Source: Stagonosporopsis chrysanthemi (lineage: Eukaryota; Ascomycota; Dothideomycetes; Pleosporales; Didymellaceae). From it: a DNA stretch of 37,481 nucleotides. The notes beneath the pieces were generated by a model that saw only the letters and a program-made list of their open reading frames with translations, was not told the DNA's origin and ran no database searches. Below, one piece after another: positions 9,423-20,552 of this stretch (its first letter is position 1; every line of letters starts with the position of its first letter). A program made the translations under genes and the position numbers. The DNA is taken from contig JAFISE010000243.1 in NCBI GenBank assembly GCA_022560025.1, positions 1 through 37,481 of the forward strand, given 5' to 3'.

Positions 9423-11927
9423 GTATGAGATGGGAGTCGCGACAGCAGACGCTCGGTCATACACGATGCTCAGGACGCACGGGCAAGGTTGATGCAATGA
9501 AAGAGAATTTAAAGCTCGAAGACGTGATTGATACATAGTTCGAATTCAACTAGTTCTCATATCTTGACTTCGAGCAAAGCAGTGACGTACAACCAAGCAC
9601 TGCCAGTCCACCCTAAGTGTCACCATATATACTTTTCGCTCCCGTAAGCGTCCACTCATGTCCACCTTACAGTTAGGCATACTTTGGGCTCGACTACGAG
9701 CTCTCCTTGATATGCGACGGCAGTTGTACATGTGCCGAGCAAGTTTCTGACAGTTAAATTGCACCAGAGTATGCTCCTCAGTGGCAAGACCCATCGCAAA
9801 AGGAAGCGCACGCCATTGCAGCAAATGTTGGGTGAAGTTCTGCTAGCTTAAGAGCTGGGTGGACATGGTAGGCTGATAGTGGCTAGCAACGGAGGTCCCC
9901 GCTTTCCAGACGTTCCCTGTCAGCAGTCTTCGTACAATCGTACAACGGCTCAGAGAAGGATTCCAAGCGTGATCACCACCATGCCAGAAACGAATATTGT
10001 CACACTGTGCGACGCGGAGTTTAGGCATAGATCCTCCATTGTACGTGTCCTACGTAGTCCGGTCACACTTTCCCATGTGAGGGTTGTGACCTTTTCCATA
10101 ATTTCTCAGATTGCAAACGTCTCAACAGCTGATCAAAGCTCGGTGTATTTGAGAGCGATTCATAATGCCCCGTTTGCTTGGATTGGCTTTTTGAGCTTCG
10201 TCGAGATCTTTCCGGTAGCACGCGCGACACATTGAACAAGCATTGAGCAAAGGCGGTTACATGCTCGATGAGCTTAGACATCAGCGTACCAACTGTATCG
10301 GAGGTAAATCTAGAAGCTAACATCGCGCATCCCGGGTCAAGAGGTACCGAAAGGTACGGAGCTGCTGTGGTGGCGAGTTGGAGAGTGTAGAATTAGTTCC
10401 GGCACGAGTGTAGTGACTTCGCGTCCGGTGCTCTAGACCCACGTACGTCGTCGAGGGAATCGCAGATGTTGAGAGACACAGGACAGCAAATCCTGCTATG
10501 CACAGCAGAGCCCTGGAGTTGAAGATGACCCAGATACTGCCTTCGATCAGGCGCAACACAACGTCAACGGAAGCGTCACTGTGATGATCGCAGCGAAAAC
10601 ACGAGCTGCGACTCTGAGTAAAAGAACCACTGAACGTCAGCCCATTGATTTCAGGTCACAATAGCAACTTACTCGCCTACTGATCAAGCCACTGTACCTT
10701 CCACTGCGGCCGCTAATTAGGACGTCATAGACCCGCGCCAGTGACATTAACAGCAATGAATCAGTGGAGTCGGGGACTCAAGTGAGCCATCTGCAACCCC
10801 GTCAGAGATTCCAGAGTATCCATTGCTTTACTGACTAAGAACTAAGTTAATAACACTTAGTCTCGGCCATAGAGCTGGAGGTGTATATGTCCAAGGACAC
10901 TCACATGGTGCCGCTCTCTAATGTCAGGCCGCTCAAGTGCTTTCAAGAGAGTGATAGCAAATCAAGGGATTCGCATTCTGGATAGCCTTGTCAGAGCTAC
11001 ATCCTTTCCTCGGACGAGTTCGCTCAAGCCTGTTTGTGCGGTACCTGAACACGGTTCGTTACTCTTGGGTTATGTTTTGGCATGAAGCAAGCTGTTTGAT
11101 GTTCGCCACGGTAGGCCACGTCATGTAGATTGACATGTTGAAACACCAGTCGGCATTCGTAGATGCATGCTTGCACGTCGCTTGTCAACCCGCATTGGGT
11201 GTTACAACTCTAGAACAACGGAGCCGCGCCGGGATGATGGTTGTTGTTGCAACGATCGCCAGAAAGTTGGCATGATGAACGACTCGGTAGGATGGAGCCG
11301 TGCTGGGCCACGTAAGTGCCGCAAAACTGCTCGAAATTCTTGACTTGCTTGAAGACGAGGGTAAAAGAATAGTGACGAGTGCAGTACCCGTCGCGGCAGG
11401 GGCAGGCCAGTTGGCTCAGTCGTGCGATGTGCAATTCATCGCCGTACGGGTACCTGCAGCTTCATGATTAGCGAACGCTGTATGTAGTCAATGCCACACA
11501 GCAGCATGGCGCAACAACCGAAAATCTAGCTAACCTGTGCTCGGGAAGTGGCCGTAAATTATCTTCCATCTTGCCAGACACGGCATGTTTCAGCTTCCGC
11601 GAACATCATGTCCCGGCAATCTCAGTCATCCCTCCAATCATCTTGCACAATCAATCGCGTACAGTCGAATGTTTGGTTGAAGACGGCTAGCTGTTTTAAC
11701 AGTTATAATGTTGTGGACTGGAGTGGCTTGTTTGTTTGCGATATAGAGGCTGAGAGCGGGTGTATTGAAATACTGGTCGTGACTATCATTAAACTTAAAA
11801 CGCCGTGAAGCATAATTCCCACCCATATCGTGATGCCATCACGGAAATGGCCATGTCTATTCACAGTCATGAAATGCCCAGAAGGCCGCAAAGTTTTCAA
11901 AGTAAGAGCGCGGGAGCGAGCCACTGC
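9423..11927. other. Gene-poor stretch of 2.5 kb
   Basis: It starts with the transporter 3' UTR and ends with the 3' flank of the gene at 11928. Apart from the doubtful spliced ORF at 10317-10747 nothing codes convincingly. Reading frames are short on both strands, and I saw no long terminal repeat, target-site duplication or transposase-like motif. Base composition looks similar to the neighbouring DNA. Confidence 0.4.
10317..10747 (-). CDS. Doubtful small membrane protein (spliced ORF)
   Basis: Joining 10673-10747 to 10317-10613 gives an open 123-aa frame. The intron has a perfect GTAAGT donor at 10672, a branch-like GCTGACG, and an acceptor CTCAG ending at 10614 (the nearer TTCAG at 10630 leads to an early stop). 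One hydrophobic segment is present (ALLCIAGFAVLCLST). The exon 1 end (YSGLISR) resembles the N-terminus of MARVEL-type four-helix proteins, and another frame of the downstream exon is also hydrophobic, so this could be a decayed membrane protein gene. I do not recognise a family with confidence. Confidence 0.2.
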
Positions 11928-12592
11928 TTAGTGACCATTGTAGCCGCCGTGTTGGTTGTGTTTAGGCTTCTTTGTGTGGTCTTCGAGCTTGCTGCCAAGC
12001 ACGGCACCTGCCAGGGCACCTAGAATGCCGTGACCGCCCATCTTGTTGCCACCAAAGTAGCCGGCAGCACCGCCACCAAGAGCTCCCATAAGCCCTCGGT
12101 CACCCTCTTGTTGCATGGCTGGATCGCTCGAACCGTACTGCTGTTGGCCGGGCTGGCCGTAGGCATACTGGCCCTGTGGGTATTGATCCTGACCGTAAGG
12201 TCCCTGTTGAGGGAACTGGTTCTGAGGTTGCGAGCCAGGGTAGCCTCCCTGCTGCTGCTGGCCATATTGCCTGAAAACGTTGTTAGGATAGAGTGCTTTG
12301 AAACAACAGCTTGGCTTTCTCACCCTTGTTGCTGGTTGTAGTCACCATGCTGGCCAGACTGCTGGCCGTGTTGAAACCCACCCTGGGCAGGAGGGCCGTA
12401 TTGCGAGTTGTAGCTTTGCTGCTCTCCATATCCCTGTTGGCCGTACTGCTGCTGAGGTTGCTGGTAACCCTGCTGCTGCTGCTGGTAGCCGCCCTGGTCG
12501 TAGCCACCCTGGGGAGGGTAAGGGCTGTGTCCCTGTGGCGGGTACTGCTGCTGCTGGCCGTAACCCTGATTGTACTGATCGTAGCCGGACAT
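11928..12592 (-). CDS. Q/G/Y-rich protein with C-terminal glycine zipper
   Basis: Exons 12324-12592 and 11928-12270 give 203 aa; the 53-bp intron has a GTGAGA donor, branch CTAAC and acceptor TTTCAG, and the join keeps the QQQ-GQYGQ pattern in frame. Residues 1 to about 145 are almost only Gln, Gly, Tyr and Pro in YGQQ/YPPQG-like repeats, a prion-like low-complexity domain. Residues 147-182 hold regularly spaced glycines (MGALGGGAAGYFGG, GILGALAGAVLG) of the glycine-zipper type found in 17-kDa-antigen-like membrane domains. The tail is His/Lys/Gly-rich. Similar short proteins occur widely in filamentous fungi without assigned function. No signal peptide is seen; role unknown. Confidence 0.8.
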
Positions 12593-14076
12593 GTTGCTTT
12601 GTGATGTGAAGTAGGCACTAGTCTAGGTTGAAAGGTGTCGTGAAGGCGAATTGAGTTCTACAAGGCGGGGTAGCTGGAAGGATGCGGGCGGTTGACGTAA
12701 GGCGTGAGTTGGGAGAGGAAGGAGCGAACGAACACAGGAACATCAATCGACTTTATCAACGCCCAGCTCACTTACTAACGGCACTCCCGATCCGACCTGG
12801 TGACTTTACGAGCCCACTCTGTACTGAGGGGCTGAGCAGTCAACGAAGCTTCGCGCTCTACTCAGCCCTAAGCCACCCACGGGACGAACATCAGCTCGAC
12901 CGGCGGCTGTGACGACCGTATTGGTCATAGCGACAGGCCAAGCAGCCGCACGATCCGAACTGCTCAGCGCTCGCTTGGGCCTCTCTCCAGTCTCTCGTTG
13001 TGCCAATACTCGTGCGGGATTGCTGCGGGAGTCGAAATCCTTCGTCCGCTTGTACTCACCCCTGCATTCAGAGGCACTGACACCTAGGGGATGCACTGCC
13101 CTTTGCACGCCTTTTACAACATTCGCACGTCGTCGTCAACCCTTTTGCGCTGTCCTCGGCCGATGTGCACCGCCATAACGCGCGGAGGCTATGGGTGGGG
13201 CCGAGGCTTGGCTCGAGGCGCAGCAATTTTTCGCAAATGTGGCTGCATCATCCCGTCGACGTCAAGAGGTTACCTAGCTCCATTGGTTAATTTACAAATC
13301 TACGAGGGCAATCTGCAATAACACAGTGCGTCTTATGCGGGGAACGATCGGGGACGCACGCAGCATCACGGCTACTCGAACGACTTTGCATCAAGCCCAA
13401 TCATGGCAAAGCGTTCCTGGGCCTTGCGATGCCCCCTGTGGCGCCTGATCTGCACCATGGACCACCAAGCGTGCCGGATGCGGGCGTTGAAACACGACCA
13501 CCATGACTTGAGACATTTCCAAGACAAGCTCTCGAGACCCGCACCAAGTCTTTGCTCCATATCGGCGCCTTGCATTACCCCTTTTGGATTTATTAGCTTC
13601 TTTTTGATCCCCCGGCATTGCCATTCAGAGCTGTAGTTGTTGCTAAATATGCTGTTCTGCCTCTAGGGGCTCGTTTGCATCTCGGTTTCCACCCTCAAAC
13701 AGACATGGGTTCATACGGGTCCTGATGCTAGTGTCATTCATGCGCTTTCTCAAATGCACCCCTCGCGCTGTCGCATGAACATGTCTCGTCCAGAGCGGCC
13801 GCCTAGTCTCTCACTGCATCTCTGCTGACTTGCTTTCTTTCTGTCTTTCGTTCCGCAGGCGGGCTGCTGTTGCTAATACTATACTCCATACTTTCGTTCA
13901 CTTCAACATTCACTTCAATCCACCCTGGTGGCGGTCCTAGCAGGCTTTGGACTGTACATTCTCTTCGCACGACAACACTCCACAGCTAGTCGATCTGCAG
14001 ATGGTGTTTGCTGCAATCAAGCGGCAGGAATACTGAGAGGGGCTTAGCCCAACCGACCCACCTTGAATCGCACAAC
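12593..14076. other. Divergent promoter region, 1.5 kb
   Basis: It separates the glycine-zipper gene and the membrane-protein gene, which are transcribed away from each other. Several ORFs of 60-100 codons are present (for example 12909-13178 and 13403-13636) but none has recognisable domains or good splice neighbours. A short ATG frame at 14001 overlaps the likely leader of the next gene. No repeats noted. Confidence 0.4.
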
Positions 14077-15669
14077 ATGACTTCGTCGAACGCTCGCGGA
14101 TTGCTGGGAAGGGTGGAATACGTGGTCGTGGAGAGAGATGGGGTTGCTGGGGGGATTGATGCGACTGCGACCCCGACTCCAACCATCGACCAAATTTTGA
14201 CACGATCGTATGAGGCGAAGAGAGACAACACAGAGGGTGATAGTTACGATGCTGACGACGACCTACCGACGACCTCTACGACTGCGATGCCATCATCTGG
14301 GGGTCCACCACCGGTACGAAGAGGTCAAAAAGGCAACATGGAACGAAATACTGACCAGGACAGCTACTCATCACCATGACGCTATCTCAGACGCAGGCCA
14401 CCGTGGGAGCTTTGGCTGAGAATGACCCCACGGAGACTGTCGTTGTGTCTCTGCAACCCCCTCCAAGGCCACACCACGATGGAGGTGGCAGCGGGCGCAT
14501 ATCGCAAACAACAGAGCATCTTCTTATCGCTGCTGGCTCGATTGGTGGGTTGCATAAGTTTGTTTAACACTGTGAACATCACTGACCGATGATAGGCGCT
14601 ACGATTATTATCGTGATGATTGTGTTGGCCATCTACACAATGCGTAGGCGGGGATTATCGTTGTCCGACGTGGTCAGACAAGGCAAAAACCAGATCACCC
14701 GTCGTGGCGGTGGATCCGGCTCGAAATACGATTGGGACAACAAAGCAAACCTCGAGCAGCGGTACTCTATGAGAAATGATGCAGTGTATCCTCCACCGCC
14801 AGCTGCATTGGGTACTCGATCCGGCTCGCTCTCGTCCCAGACCCGCGTCCAGCCTCTGGGTCGAAGTGACAGGTAGCACACTCTAGCTGTTGATCAGTGC
14901 ATCACGACTAACTCTATGCAGCTTCAAAAATGGCTCATCCAACATGTCGCAGCAGAGCTTTCTTCTTGAAGATCCGCCGTCGCGAATGAATTCCAGCAAG
15001 CGCAACAACAGCGCGACACCATCATCGCCTATCCTTGGAATGCAAGGCCAGCGTAGCAGCGATTCGACACACAACACTAGGTCAATGGAAGATGACGATG
15101 ATGAGTACATGCAAGAGCAGCAAGCGGCATCGAGACAACCTGCAGCTCCGACCTTCAAACAATTCATGTCGAACCGCCCTTCGATATCGCAACGACCAGG
15201 ACTTGGCGGCATCAACAGCAGATTTAGTTGGACGAACTCTCAAGCACCGCAAACGCCGCATGATCCAAACCGCGACACTTTGAACCAGCCTCTCGGACGC
15301 GAAAGCTTCATGACGAATCGATCATCCGTGCCCCGGTTCCGCACTATCAATTCATGGGTCAATCAACAGTCGAACCGTGTTGAAGAGCAGAAGCTTAGAG
15401 AACAATACCGTATGACGCAAAGCTCTGCTTATTCTGACGACTTGTATGGCGATCAGGTTCCCGAGATGCCTCCTCTGCCCAAGTCCTACAAGCAAACTGG
15501 AGGACTCGCCGGAAAAGACATCAAACATCAACGTCACGAGACCACGACATCTATTGGCACAGCACCCATCTTCAGACAGCATCCGGGCACAGAAGTACGA
15601 TTCAGCACACGTAGCACCGTACCTTCAGAAATTCTCGACATGGGCCGTAAAAACTCGGTGTTGAGGTGA
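14077..15669 (+). CDS. Single-pass membrane protein with long disordered cytoplasmic tail
   Basis: Exons 14077-14313, 14391-14544, 14596-14872 and 14922-15669 give 471 aa. Introns are 77, 51 and 49 bp with donors GTACGA, GTGGGT and GTAGCA; intron 2 splits the membrane segment, and its removal yields IGATIIIVMIVLAIY followed by the stop-transfer TMRRRG. The first about 115 residues are Ser/Thr/Pro/Asp-rich without an obvious signal peptide; the remaining about 300 are low-complexity, with PPPPAALG, a DDDDEYMQEQQ patch and a conserved-looking block FRTINSWVNQQ. The topology resembles fungal Mid2/Wsc-like single-span surface proteins, but no cysteine-rich ectodomain is present. Function unknown. 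The first intron is the least certain; an in-frame ATG at 14008 would extend the N-terminus. Confidence 0.75.
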
Positions 15670-16561
15670 TGGTCCCCAATGCTCTTTATCAGCGTTTCCT
15701 TTTAGTACTTCATCAGCATTTCAGCGTATCAGGAAGGACATTGACCCGGACGCGCCAGCAGAACGTCCTGAGGCACGAGGGATGATATCAAGCACGCGTG
15801 AGCGCTATTGGATTTCTTTGTTATACCACGTCTGAAGCGATCCTTGTAACTATAGCCGTCATCGTGTATATTGCTTGCGAGCTAGCAGAACTATCATATC
15901 TACATAATACTAGTCTGAACGCCGCGTCACTTTGCTCATGGTCAGGTAGTCCATTGCAGCACTGTGTGGACGTTGTGCCGGGGTCCCCTTGCTGCACATC
16001 ATCAACATCGTACATCGTACACCTCGACGACTCAGTCACAAAGGAACAGCAACGGGCGGCTTCTGGATTCAAAGAGCCGAACCCGGTTCAGGCGTCCGCT
16101 CGCATTCGCGTTTGCCGTGCGCGGCCGCCCGCTAGCGCGCACCTGAGCCGGCCGAACCTCTCGACGTTCGAGGTTTCAGGATGATGTTTTGAGGGTTGTC
16201 GCGTCTGAAAGCACTGGAGACTGGACGTTGAAGTGGACCGAAGATGTGGTGGTTACCTCGCGGAGACTTCAAGAGGACGACGGGTGGCTTTCGACAGCAT
16301 GTGTACATGTGTCCCGATGTGGTTAGTGTCTTTCAAGTCTGTGAAGGTGCCTTGACCTTTGTCAACCAGGGCGTCAGGATGTATCTGCTGACAGTCGATA
16401 CTCTAACAGCAATCCTTGACGATTTGTTCAACCTCCAAGCTCGCTATTGCAACAGATCACATATTTCCCTGTTGTACAGTCTATGTAACCAAGTATGCCG
16501 TTTTTGAGGCCAGCCTCAACGCAACGCTCAAAAACACAGCCCTGAATCTGTCTACGACCCT
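15670..16561. other. Intergenic between convergent genes, 0.9 kb
   Basis: Lies between the 3' ends of the membrane-protein gene and the polyketide synthase gene. A 128-codon ORF (15798-16184) starts with a hydrophobic stretch but then becomes composition-like Ser/Arg/Ala sequence and matches nothing I know. No repeats or RNA genes recognised. Confidence 0.4.
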
Positions 16562-17881
16562 TTACAGCCCTTTGTCGCCCTGAAATCCATATACAGTTGC
16601 AGGCCTCTTGTGAGACTTTGCAATCCTCGAGAGCACCGACATCAGCAACCTGTGAGCTTTAGCCAGGACACCTGGACTCAAAGCCTGCCGAGATTTGAGG
16701 TCACGACACCGCCTCATGCGGAACATTTCAATCATCAAGCCAGGCCCGAAGCTGGTTGCCACTATATCATCTCGGCCTTGCCCCATTCTCCTCAACTTGT
16801 CAAGTACGACAAGAACCGTCGGACTTGACGAGTTACCGTTCTTTTGATATACATCAAGGGAGGCTCGGATCTGGTCATCAGCCAGACCCATCGCCTGCTG
16901 TGCACCTTTCAGGATTGTGAGTCCGCCTGGATGTAGGGCCCAATCGCAGTTCGCCGGGTCGAGGGGTGCGCCGGTCGAGTTACATACTTGCTCGAACATG
17001 GTGCCTATCGCGCCAATGGTAGCTTTCGGGACCTCTTTAGTGATGGTAGCGATCATGCCACTCGGACTCACCGAGTACGACATGTGGTCCTTCGTTCCCG
17101 GAATTATCGCACTGCTCCATTCCTGCAATTCATAGATCGGTTGCTGGTCGTGTGCCATAGCGAGTCCATTACAGACTACCAGCGCCGCTGAAGCATCAGA
17201 GAACAAGGCTGGTGCGATGTGTAGTTTTTCCTGGTCTTTACAAGCAGCTTTAAGCTCGGCCCTTAGAAACAGACTGCAGAGCTCAGTCGCGAAGACCAGA
17301 ACTCGAGCTGGTTTTCCTCTGGATGACGAAGCTGCAGAAAGATTCGCAGCTTCCCGTAGAGCAGAAAGCCCACCCGCGCAACCAACACCATGAAGTAGTG
17401 TCCTTTGTACACTGCTGGGTAGCCGAAGCCTCTGACTAACGAAAAGATCATAGCCAGGGCTACCCTGGTCGGTACAGGTGACTGCCACAACATGTGTGAT
17501 GTCTTGCGCTGATAGCTGTGCTTCCTGTAACGCTTTATTACACGCCGATACTGTGAGTTCGACACCTGTTGTACGGAAGATTTGAGACAGCTCGTCGATG
17601 GTTGGAGGTGTTGCATCGTCCTCTGTCCAAGTGGTATGATCAAAGATCGTAGGGCGAGAAGAGATGCCGGTGTTCCGATTCACATCTAACAATCTTTGTA
17701 GCCTGGACACAGATCAGTTTTCAACAGTCATAGGACAGTTCTGACCGACATACCCTGGTGACGCAATATGGTCAGGGATCAGCCTTGTGATGAGTGCAGC
17801 AAATTGCTCTTGCGTCTGAGAGTGTTGAGGATATTGGTGGCCCAGACCTGTAACATAGATCTTGTTGTCTTGGACAACCAT
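16562..17881 (-). CDS. Type III polyketide synthase (chalcone/stilbene synthase family)
   Basis: A homodimeric iterative ketosynthase that extends an acyl-CoA starter with malonyl-CoA to pyrones or alkylresorcinols. Exons 17754-17881 and 16562-17702 give 422 aa; the 51-bp intron has donor GTATGT, and the join reads SPGLQRLLDVNRNTGI as in relatives. The start at 17881 (MVVQDNKIYVTGLG) is preferred; an in-frame ATG at 17959 would add 26 residues. The catalytic triad is intact: C151 in LHGVGCAGG, H300 in ALHPGG and N333 in GNSSSPTV. The Cys loop, the CDWALHPGGLTIL block and the GFGPG-like SFGPGLMIEMF near the C-terminus are present. Substrate and product cannot be read from sequence. No tailoring enzyme, regulator or transporter of a typical cluster is adjacent. 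Confidence 0.92.
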
Positions 17882-19626
17882 AACGAAAAATTGTGCTGTA
17901 GTAATAGCGTGAACTGAATCTAGAGTATGAACTGTTACTGTCGTGAACCAGAAAGACATACTGGCACATCATATAAGCTGGACGTCGACCCGCTAGTCCT
18001 TGGAGGAATGATCTTGTAGAAGAGGTGTCATGATCAAGGGGGGGCTGAGTGCTGTGACTGGTGAAGATAAGGGCGGCCGGTGGAGGCAATCGTTCAAGTG
18101 TCCATTACTCCAGGCTACAATTCGCTTGCCGTTACCATCACAGGTAGTAAGCGTGGAGACAAATATGAACGACACAGGGGAAATAGGGATACAGCCCCCG
18201 CATGATCTATATTTCCCCACTAACACCCGGTCAGCCCAAAATCATACTGACATGCTGGTCGACACTGGCCAAACCAAAAGCCTCGAGGATGGTAGGAAGA
18301 GAATGTCCAATGACAGCCTAAACTAGCTTTAGACCCAAGAGGCCGCAAATTGTCTGAAGAGCACAGCCCTCCCATCATCTTCAGCGAGCCAGGTAACGAA
18401 GTGAAATCCTAGAACCGTGTGACTACTCTTGCCAAGCTGAAGTGGGTCTATGGAGCTGTTGTCGCTTTTTCTGTCCAGGAGTGGCAGGCAGAATTGTTCA
18501 CCGAGGGTCTATGAACAGTCTCGGTTCAGTCTCGGTCAATTTTTGCAGCTCAAGGCATTGCGAGGGAAACGTCGAAGGCCAGGACTTGCTCGGTTATTAT
18601 TTCAACGAAATCGCTGCTGACTGGAACAGGTAGCCAATAATACGTCCAAGCCTGCAGTCATACACCAGCTGAAAGATTAAGTGCGTGAAGACTCGAGAGA
18701 TGTGTCATGTTGTCTCAGCCAAGTCGAGGCGACATAGATCGAAGAGAAGTTCTTAGCCTCCACCAGCCCTACATCTGCTGTTTGGCGGCTAAAGGCGCGC
18801 AGCACACTCGAACTCTGGAATGTGCGCTGATGGATTTAAGTGGTCGCGAAATCCGTCGAATATGTGCGTAGCCAAAGAGAGCATCGCTCTCTTTTCGGTA
18901 GTTGCAGCATGGATATGAGGCATGGCCAGAGCGATTGGTCGACTCATTGCACCCTCATCCTCCAGGAAGGAGGTTGCTGCCTCATGGCGACAAGGCTGCG
19001 CCTTGCAGGGGGCCGTACGTCAAAAATGGACTCCGTTGTATAAGTTTGGGGCGGCGGATACGGTAAGGTGCATCGCTTGTGCCTGCGATGTAGGGTGTTG
19101 ATGGGGCTCTGTAGCCTGCAAGGCTGAGGCTTACACCAAGCGCCAGGTTACATCGCAAGCACAACATCATCGGAGGACTAATGGACACCAGCAGAGATTT
19201 CAGCCTTTCAGGTTTAGACGATGTGCCGAATGCGTCAGTTGGGGCTGCTGCTTGGTGGGGTGCCGTGTCTTAAACACCGAGGCGTTCGATTTGCCTAATT
19301 GGGTTAGAGTTGTTCGCGAAAATAGTTCTTTGCAGCGTAGTACTCACGTGCTATGTGCGAAGCACCCCCTAGTGCAGAACCAAAGCTAGGAAAGCGGAAT
19401 TGTTCATAAATACGAAGAGACATCTTGCAACTTTTCGCAGGTCGGACACATCCTCAGTATCTCTGCGATGGGGGCGCACATTTACGAACGGGCGGCCGAG
19501 GATGAAAGATTGCTGCCTCTCTACTAGTAAGCAATGTCGATACGAGTGCCTCGATGATACTAATAATTACATGGCAGCAATGAAAGGCGCGTCTCGGACT
19601 CTGAGCAGGCACACTCGGTCACGAGC
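17882..19626. other. Intergenic, 1.75 kb, no gene recognised
   Basis: The left edge is the polyketide synthase promoter, the right edge the promoter of the gene at 19627 (divergent starts). ORFs at 18030-18326 and 18442-18633 carry no domain and no credible splice partners. No repeats or RNA genes seen. Confidence 0.4.
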
Positions 19627-20403
19627 ATGTATCTGAATTTGCCTTGGGAGCTTCGCCACCACATAAATGCCTTCTGTGTTCAAGGCTCTTACGACGACGA
19701 GGTCATTGTCCGCCGAGGGAGTAAAAGCCAGCCAACGTTGCTTGTGCGGCAGCCTGTCGGTACCCATTCTTACCGCTGGGTTGAAGATCCCATCTTCTCG
19801 CAGTTTGGCTCAGAGAGAATTGGAGTGGTTGCATCTAGAGAGATACTTGAGACGTACTACACGATCCGCACTTTCAAGTTCGTGCATGAAGAGCTTGGAT
19901 GTGTAGCGCCATTCGTCGAGAAGTGCAGCTCCGATCTGTCTTCCCATACGACTGCTCATCTCCGTCGGTTGCATTTGCAGATTCAGCCTCTCAAGTACGC
20001 CCAGATACGAGAGCCCGAAGCCATGCGCAGTGAACAGGACATGTACTGCGAAGCCCTTGGATCTCTAGTAGTTTGTCGGAACCCCCGCACAATTATCGAC
20101 GTGCATATGAATTTGGCGGATGAAAATGTGTATGAAGAAGAGTTTGGAGAATTGTTCGACAGCGCTGCCGCACTTGTCACCTGCATTGTTGGCCTCGTTG
20201 AAACGTTGAGAACGGGAGGCTTGAATATAAGGCTGATGATACAGGAGAGATGGGACGAGAAGAATGGCGTGGAGCTGAACAGCACCCCGATAACATCTTT
20301 TGATAATTGTTTGACAAAAATAAAAAGTTCTTCTTGGTACAGCTGCTTTCAATCTCGTTCCATGGTGGACTTGACTCCAGCTATTGACGAACGCACTCTG
20401 TGA
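19627..20403 (+). CDS. Hypothetical protein, F-box-like N-terminus
   Basis: An intronless 258-aa ORF. The N-terminus MYLNLPWELRHHINAFCV has the LPxELRxxI pattern common to a large, mostly uncharacterised family of dothideomycete proteins whose first helix resembles an F-box. It is followed by conserved-looking blocks (DDEVIVRR, HSYRWVEDP, LETYYTIRTFKF) as found in that family. No catalytic motif, signal peptide or membrane span. The start is the first ATG in the frame near the motif; an upstream exon cannot be excluded. Its 3' end converges with the resolvase pseudogene, 149 bp away. The frame is intact. Confidence 0.65.
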   Translation: MYLNLPWELRHHINAFCVQGSYDDEVIVRRGSKSQPTLLVRQPVGTHSYRWVEDPIFSQFGSERIGVVASREILETYYTIRTFKFVHEELGCVAPFVEKCSSDLSSHTTAHLRRLHLQIQPLKYAQIREPEAMRSEQDMYCEALGSLVVCRNPRTIIDVHMNLADENVYEEEFGELFDSAAALVTCIVGLVETLRTGGLNIRLMIQERWDEKNGVELNSTPITSFDNCLTKIKSSSWYSCFQSRSMVDLTPAIDERTL

Positions 20404-20552
20404 AAATAATGGAGGACACACTGCTCGTGTCGGCATGGGCTCGCTAGGCAGGCATCCGGCCTGGCTTGATATGTTGAGCTTTCACAGACCAAAGTATCTA
20501 GCGGCCTCATAGATCTTCACAATTTGAGGACCGGGACCCGCATACGCTTGGC

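Noticed and set aside
15798..16184. 128-codon ORF with hydrophobic start
   Set aside because: One hydrophobic stretch only, the rest low-information sequence; no homology recognised and no promoter-like context.
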